In this document: positions 59,182 to 64,000 of the stretch, piece by piece
Layout: every line of letters begins with the position of its first letter
Position numbering within the stretch: the first letter of the stretch is position 1
Origin: Streptomyces inhibens
Lineage (GTDB): Bacteria; Actinomycetota; Actinomycetes; Streptomycetales; Streptomycetaceae
NCBI RefSeq assembly: GCF_003389455.1
Contig: NZ_QUAC01000484.1
Location: 1 to 64,000 of the forward strand
DNA length: 64,000 nucleotides
Reading direction: 5' to 3'
Program-made: the position numbers and the translations under genes
Notes under the pieces: model-generated
Told to the model about the DNA's origin: nothing
Database searches by the model: none
Seen by the model: only the letters and a program-made list of their open reading frames with translations

Positions 59182-59328
59182 ATGGGTTCCAGACAAGCTG
59201 TAGCTCAAAAAGGGGACAGTGGGATGGTTTTGGCGAATCAGCAGTGCTGCTCGGCAGAGAAGCATCCTCGGCTGCACGTTCTCCCCGCACACAGCATGCT
59301 GCGGCCTCTCCGGCGGGCCGCCCGGACG

Positions 59329-62049
59329 TCAGGCCTCGACGTTGATGCCGTAGTCGGCGGCCAGGCCCGCCAGACCGGTGTCGTAGCCCTGCCCGACAGC
59401 GCGGGCCTTCCATTCGGTCGTGTGGCGATAGAGCTCCACCGCGATGGTGACGGTCTCACCCGAGCAGAAGGGCCCCGGTATGAAGGTCAGCTGGGTGCCG
59501 GAGGGCTGGGTGATAAGTGCTTGCCACTGGGTGTGCTGGTCGAAGACTGCTGCGGATTGGGCCTCAAGATCGATGCTGACGATGACTGCGATGGTTGCGA
59601 TGTCGCCAGGGATGAGGTCGAGGTCGGCGGTGACGATGTTTGAGCCGACGCGGACCCCGTCGTGGCTGGGATGGTTGTAGAAGACGAGGTCGTGGTCGCT
59701 GCGAACCTTGCCGTTGCGACTAAGGAGCACAGCGGACACATCAACGGGTGCGCCGGTGGCGGTGATGCGAACTGTGGTCGGCTCGGTGCGCAGGGCTGTG
59801 TTGGTTCCCTTCGTCAGCAGGCGCCGAGTGCCGCTTTCCTCGGTGGGAGGCGGCGGGTTGGTGGGGGAGTGGGGTGTGGCCGAGGGCGGGCTGGTACGGG
59901 TGAGCGTGGCGAGAACGTGCTGGAGGACGGGCCAGCCTTCGGTCTCCTCGCCAGGCCAGGGCCAGGTCAGCCGCTGGGCGCCGAACTCCTTGGCGGTCGG
60001 CGGCTGCCCGAGCGCTTCCTGCAGCTGGAGGTAGCGCAGACTCTCGGTAGCCAGGCGGCTGAGCTGCCACTGCCGTTGGGTTTCCTCCGGGCTGTTCATC
60101 CAGGTGTCATGGTCGACAGGCTTGCCGCCCAGTTCCTGGTAGACCCGGCGGGCGAAGTCGTAGCCGTCTTCGGTCAACAGGCGGGCGGGCCGCTTCTGCT
60201 GGGACGGCGCTGGCTCGCCGATGGCTGTGTACAGCGCTTCCAGGTCGCTGCCCGTCCAGTGGTTGGCTGCCGTGGTGGCGAACCGGGCGAACTGGGCCAG
60301 GGTGGGCGGCCGACCCTTGGCGGCGACGAAGCGGTGGTGCTCACGGGCGACGTCCTCCAGCTCAGAACGCCAGCGGTGCTTCAGGTAGGCGTCGAGGTGC
60401 TGCTCGGTCCAGGCGCGACGGTGTCGTGTGATGAGGTCCCGCACCCGCTCGAAGCCGGCCCGGCGGGTGCCGCGGCTCATGCTGGAGGTGATCGTCACCT
60501 GCCCGTACGGGGTCTCGATCGTGCTGTCCTTGCTGTCGGTGATCTCTTCCTCAGCCCCCAGGAGCTGTTCGGCAGCCTGCAGCTCGCGGAAGAGGGCGGC
60601 GTCGACGGGGCATCCGGCCGCGCGCAGGGCGGCCAGCGGTCTGCTGTAGTAGCGGTCGACCCGGTCCAAGGTGGTGCGTGAGTAGGGGCCTTCGCACACG
60701 AACCAGGCGGTCAGGCCAACGCCGTGCCAGAACTCGGCCGCAGGACCGAGGGCTTGGGCCATGGTTTGGTGCGGGCGAGGGTTGCTGACGATGCTGCCGG
60801 GGTGCCGCGGGAGCGTCACCGTCTCCCACAGCCGCCCCACCTGCTCTCGAACCTCGGCGGGCAGACGCTGCCGGTACAACTGGGGGGTGAACCCCTGCTC
60901 GGTCCTAGACAGCATCATCAGGTCCTGATCGACCAGGCCCCACAGGGACGGCATTCCCCGTGACTGGGCTGCATGTGCCTGGTCGAAACCCGCCCACCAG
61001 TCGCGCAGGGCCGCAGCCCGCTCTTCCACCGGGGACACGGAACTGCCGCCGCCGAGGAAGGCAGCGAGCATCGCATGGACCTCGTCCTCCGCGATGCCCG
61101 CCTCGGCAGCCATGCCGGCCGTCTGGGCCGACATGCCGACGTACAGACGCGGCTCGGGCAGAGCGGTGATGATTTCTTCATCCGGGTGAGGGGGAGCCTG
61201 AAGGTAGTCCAGCACGGCCAGCCACTCGCCCCCGAAGTACGCGGAGACGACCGGCTGCAACTCCTTGGTGAGCACCCGGCGGGCCAGGGCCGTGCCCGTC
61301 TTTGCCTTCTTGGCGAAACCAGCCATCAGCCCCTGCAACCGCTGGATCCGGTGACGTGCGACAAGCTCCACGAGGTCGGCAGCGGCAAGAGTGTCCAACA
61401 GAGCCAGGCGGGCCTGCTGCTGTCCCGCACGGTCCAGCTGGTGCCAGCCGCCGCCGAAGCGGAAGGCTTCCAATGCACCCTCGTTGATGCCCAGCAGCCG
61501 GTAACGCTCGTCGATCGCGGTCCAGAACCGCTGCTGTTGCGTGCGGGGGAAGATCTCTCCTGCCGCCCGCAGCCGGACCGGCTGAAGCAGTGTCTCGAAC
61601 AACGGCACCAGCAGCGCCCACAGCAGCACCGTGTCCCAGCCCTCCACAGCGGTGAGACGGGCGGTGTCATCGGCGGCCAGCGTCAGAGCGTGGGCGGGGC
61701 GTTCACGCAGCAGATGCGGCAGGTTGACTGCCCCCGCCTTCACCGAGACTTTCTCCGGCAGGTACCACGCCCCGCGCCGCTGCTGCTCTTGGACCTCGAA
61801 GACGCGGGCGCAGAAGGCTTCCTCTTGCCGGGTGAGGGCCGTCACCTTGGCGGTGTCCGGCGTCTGACGGCCTCGGCCGGGGACGACGGTGGCCACGGGC
61901 TGTCCGGCGAGCCCTGCGGCCAGCAGTCTGGCCGTCAGCGCGTCGATGTCGGCAAACCGGTGCTGCCCGGCCGCCCGCTCCAGGGCGAGCGCTGTCTCGG
62001 GACTGCTCTCCAGGGCCGGCTGCCACCAGCGTGTCGGGTCACTGGCCAC
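59329..62049 (-). CDS. 906-residue protein ending in a TerD domain, partner of a helicase
   Basis: The C-terminal ~150 residues are TerD-like: PVDVSAVLLSRNGKVRSDHD, VFYNHPSHDGVRVG, DLDLIPGDIATIAVIVSIDL, then FIPGPFCSGETVTIAVELYR and a G-x-G-Y-D-T-G-L-A-G-L end. The D-H-D/N-H and D-L-x-x-I calcium-binding elements of Ter proteins are present. The first ~740 residues are helical with no motif I recognise (YLPEKVSVKAGAVNLPHLLR, YYSRPLAALRAAGCPVDAAL). A Pro-rich linker joins the parts. The start overlaps the stop of the upstream helicase gene by 11 bp. Usual TerD proteins are ~190 residues; this fusion is unusual. Confidence 0.75.
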   Translation of the reverse strand: MASDPTRWWQPALESSPETALALERAAGQHRFADIDALTARLLAAGLAGQPVATVVPGRGRQTPDTAKVTALTRQEEAFCARVFEVQEQQRRGAWYLPEKVSVKAGAVNLPHLLRERPAHALTLAADDTARLTAVEGWDTVLLWALLVPLFETLLQPVRLRAAGEIFPRTQQQRFWTAIDERYRLLGINEGALEAFRFGGGWHQLDRAGQQQARLALLDTLAAADLVELVARHRIQRLQGLMAGFAKKAKTGTALARRVLTKELQPVVSAYFGGEWLAVLDYLQAPPHPDEEIITALPEPRLYVGMSAQTAGMAAEAGIAEDEVHAMLAAFLGGGSSVSPVEERAAALRDWWAGFDQAHAAQSRGMPSLWGLVDQDLMMLSRTEQGFTPQLYRQRLPAEVREQVGRLWETVTLPRHPGSIVSNPRPHQTMAQALGPAAEFWHGVGLTAWFVCEGPYSRTTLDRVDRYYSRPLAALRAAGCPVDAALFRELQAAEQLLGAEEEITDSKDSTIETPYGQVTITSSMSRGTRRAGFERVRDLITRHRRAWTEQHLDAYLKHRWRSELEDVAREHHRFVAAKGRPPTLAQFARFATTAANHWTGSDLEALYTAIGEPAPSQQKRPARLLTEDGYDFARRVYQELGGKPVDHDTWMNSPEETQRQWQLSRLATESLRYLQLQEALGQPPTAKEFGAQRLTWPWPGEETEGWPVLQHVLATLTRTSPPSATPHSPTNPPPPTEESGTRRLLTKGTNTALRTEPTTVRITATGAPVDVSAVLLSRNGKVRSDHDLVFYNHPSHDGVRVGSNIVTADLDLIPGDIATIAVIVSIDLEAQSAAVFDQHTQWQALITQPSGTQLTFIPGPFCSGETVTIAVELYRHTTEWKARAVGQGYDTGLAGLAADYGINVEA

Positions 62050-64000
62050 CGGTCAGCCTCCGCATGTACTCGACGAACTGCTCAAACGGCACCGCGGCCG
62101 CAGTGCCTTGCGCATAGACGGCGTAGCGCTGGGCCATCAGCTGCATCTCCCGCTCGCTCCTGCGGGCCTCCACACGGTCCAGCTCATGCACCACGCGCTG
62201 CTCGACATGTCCCCGCTCGTACAGCACGAACGCGTCCACCCCGCCCAGGCCCCCACTGGCCCTCTGCGAGGTGCCGTCTTCGTTGACGAGATCTGCTTCC
62301 AGAGAGGTGGCGTCGATCAGCGGGACGTCCAGGAGGAGAGCGGGGTCCATGTCGTTGTCCGAGCACATGGCCTCCAGATGATCCTCCAGGCCGAGTTCGG
62401 CATGGCAGACCACGTCCAGGTACTGCTGGTCGGCGGCCAGTCCGGGGTGGCGCAGGACGCGGACACCACGGCCGACGAACTGGTAGAACTCGCCGAAGCT
62501 GCCATAGGGGCGCAGCGGCACGACCACGGTGATCGGCGGGAAGTCGTAGCCCTGGCCGAGCATCCGCAGCTGAACGATGCCCTGCAGATCCCCGGCGTCG
62601 GACTCGAAGCGCCGCCGTGTGGAGGCGATCGTGGAGGCGGGCAGGCTGTGGTGCAGCGTGGCGCAGGGGACCCCGTGCTCCTCGGCGATCCGCGCGATCT
62701 GCTCAGCATGCGCCTGGCCCATCGCTGCGAACAGCACCCGTGGCTTGATGGGCGCAAGCAGCTTGGCCTGCGCATCCAGACACGCTCTCGTCACCGTCAT
62801 CACCTGCCGGATCGGCGCCTCGGACTGCGCGGTGATGCGTGCCATCTTCCGCTCGTCGCCCAGTGTGGCCAGCAAAGCATCACGGCCCACGATCTGCTCG
62901 CGCCGCCCGTCCGGCCACACCGCCTCATACACCGTCGACGCCACCTCGGGGGCGAACCGGTGCACCCGCAGGTTCTTCGCGGATCCGTCCACGACGGAGT
63001 CGACCAGCCGGTAGCGGTAGACGACATCGGCGTCGATCGGCTTGCCGTCCAAACGCTGGAAGCACGCCGACATCAGCAGTGTGCGCGCACCCTGGAAGTG
63101 GGCGAACAGCCGCTGGTAGGAGGCGCTGGCCGCGATGTGCGCCTCGTCGACAACGATGAAGTCGATGTCGCCCGGCTCCAGCTTGGCCAGCAGGTCTCCG
63201 TCACTGTCACCCGTGCCCAGCGCATGGAAGTTGGTGACCAGGATGTCCGCGTCCAGAAGCCGCTCACGGCTGACCTGGCTGATCTGCCCGTCGTCCGCGT
63301 CCAGGACGAGCGTGGCCGGCGGAGGGGCACCGGGCAGCAGCGGCCCGCCCGCCAGCCCATACAGGACGTTGCCCGGCATCCCCGCATCGAGGGCCTTGGC
63401 GAAGGTGCCGCGGATAACCGAGCCCGGGGTCACCACCAGCGCCCGCCGTCGGCTGAACGACAACGCGGCCGCCACCCCCAAGGCCGTCTTGCCCGACCCC
63501 ACCGCCATCACCGCAGCCGCATGCCGGCCGCCGGAGGCGTAGTAGTTCGCCAACGCGGCCAATGCCTCGTCCTGGCACTCCCGCAACGGCGCCCGGTCCA
63601 CCCTGGCCCGTACACCGGCGAAGTACGCCCCGCCTGAAGGCAGTTCGGCACAGCCGGGCGGATCGGCCGCCCGCATCGGATCGCCGGCCATGTCCGGGAT
63701 CTCGATGCGCGGCACGGCAGTCACCAGCGGCGCCAGGAGCGGATCCTGCCGCAGCATCGCCTGCAACTGGGCCACACAGCGCGCGGTGTCCGCCCGCACC
63801 GCATCGTAGGAGAACCGCAGCACCGTCAGGCCCGTGGCGGCCAGATCGTTCTGCCGCAGCCGGTCGTAGGTGAACGCGGCCCGGTCACTGTGGAAGGCGA
63901 ACCCGTCCAGCTCGACGGCCAACTGCAACGACTCACCCGCGATCAGGTAATCTAGCCGGTAGGCACGCTCGTTCACGGTGACCGGATGCTGGCTGTGCAC
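62039..64000 (-). CDS. VSR/DUF559-like nuclease fused to SF2 helicase, 5' end outside window
   Basis: The visible 653 residues start at the right edge with a VSR/DUF559-like nuclease: YRLDYLIAGESLQLAVELDG (D-x-x-x... V-E-x-D) and LRQNDLAATGLTVLRFSYD. The SF2 helicase follows: motif I AVMAVGSGKTALG, motif II FIVVDEAHIA, motif III LLMSACF (SAC not SAT) and motif VI QFVGRGVRVLR. The last 170 residues (DVVCHAELGLEDHLEAMCSD) are extra and end in helices. It could unwind and cut foreign DNA. It is coupled to the TerD fusion gene. Its true start lies beyond 64000. Confidence 0.85.
   Translation of the reverse strand: MHSQHPVTVNERAYRLDYLIAGESLQLAVELDGFAFHSDRAAFTYDRLRQNDLAATGLTVLRFSYDAVRADTARCVAQLQAMLRQDPLLAPLVTAVPRIEIPDMAGDPMRAADPPGCAELPSGGAYFAGVRARVDRAPLRECQDEALAALANYYASGGRHAAAVMAVGSGKTALGVAAALSFSRRRALVVTPGSVIRGTFAKALDAGMPGNVLYGLAGGPLLPGAPPPATLVLDADDGQISQVSRERLLDADILVTNFHALGTGDSDGDLLAKLEPGDIDFIVVDEAHIAASASYQRLFAHFQGARTLLMSACFQRLDGKPIDADVVYRYRLVDSVVDGSAKNLRVHRFAPEVASTVYEAVWPDGRREQIVGRDALLATLGDERKMARITAQSEAPIRQVMTVTRACLDAQAKLLAPIKPRVLFAAMGQAHAEQIARIAEEHGVPCATLHHSLPASTIASTRRRFESDAGDLQGIVQLRMLGQGYDFPPITVVVPLRPYGSFGEFYQFVGRGVRVLRHPGLAADQQYLDVVCHAELGLEDHLEAMCSDNDMDPALLLDVPLIDATSLEADLVNEDGTSQRASGGLGGVDAFVLYERGHVEQRVVHELDRVEARRSEREMQLMAQRYAVYAQGTAAAVPFEQFVEYMRRLTGGQ

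Noticed and set aside
1-64000. CRISPR arrays, rRNA, tRNA, plasmid telomeres, integrase
   Set aside because: No regularly spaced identical repeats with unique spacers, no RNA gene signatures, no terminal palindrome series and no tyrosine or serine recombinase motifs were seen.

Overview
The window looks like actinomycete DNA, most probably Streptomyces. GC content is very high, GTG starts and ATGA/GTGA stop-start overlaps are frequent, and many proteins belong to families I know from Streptomyces linear plasmids and chromosome arms (replication-relaxation protein, TcpC/VirB4/VirD4-like transfer proteins, LysM-BTAD regulator, NACHT proteins, DUF2075, DUF4209, DUF3883). I see no rRNA, tRNA, CRISPR array, integrase or classical replication initiator. 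A large conjugative element (plasmid or integrated) is the best reading. The species and the replicon type are inferences.

Layout. 1-1.6 kb: a border zone with the start of a DinB-type gene, a truncated endonuclease/exonuclease/phosphatase fragment, a repeat pair and a SixA-type phosphatase. 1.9-15.9 kb (all minus): a Tad/Flp pilus locus with prepilin peptidase, a membrane LysM-BTAD regulator, three TadE/TadG-like pseudopilins, Flp pilin, TadC, TadB, TadA, a TadZ-like protein, a CpaB/RcpC-like SAF protein and four accessory proteins, three of them exported. 15.9-19.7 kb (minus): replication-relaxation protein, a VirD4-type coupling ATPase and a small membrane protein behind a 14-codon leader. 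19.95-22.8 kb (plus): an inserted island with a small membrane protein, a kinase remnant and a membrane NACHT ATPase. 22.9-31.3 kb (minus): a type IV secretion module with transglycosylase/P60 hydrolase, VirB6-like protein, VirB4 ATPase, TcpE-like and VirB2-like small membrane proteins, TcpC/VirB8-like protein, a 53-residue P-loop protein and a 93-residue protein. An atypical sigma-factor-like gene lies next to it (31.4-32.3 kb).

Two copies of a 36-bp bipartite motif sit 41-46 nt upstream of the first gene of each transfer block (19731-19766 and 31384-31419). Pilus, coupling protein, wall hydrolase and secretion channel may therefore be expressed together. 32.3-34.6 kb is nearly gene-free and rich in iteron-like and palindromic repeats, a candidate origin or partition/transfer site. 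34.6-47.3 kb is accessory DNA made of small plasmid-type genes, several broken by frameshifts or a nonsense codon, and it includes an AbiTii-like protein, a DnaC-like ATPase, a PD-(D/E)XK/zinc-ribbon protein and a kinase-acetyltransferase cluster. Most of this segment lies between two copies of an ~80-bp direct repeat.

47.7-51.6 kb carries a three-gene Mu/Tn7-like transposon that abuts a truncated acetyltransferase gene. 52-64 kb resembles a defence island. It has a ribbon-helix-helix protein with two matching operator-like dyads, a PD-(D/E)XK-DUF2075 helicase divergent from a DUF3883 nuclease-like protein, a DUF4209/HEPN-type protein, and an overlapping pair made of a VSR-like-nuclease/SF2 helicase (cut by the window edge) and a 906-residue protein ending in a TerD domain. 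The last pair is the strongest candidate for an undescribed system. The joint Tad-plus-secretion regulon with its own sigma-like factor is the most coherent large system.
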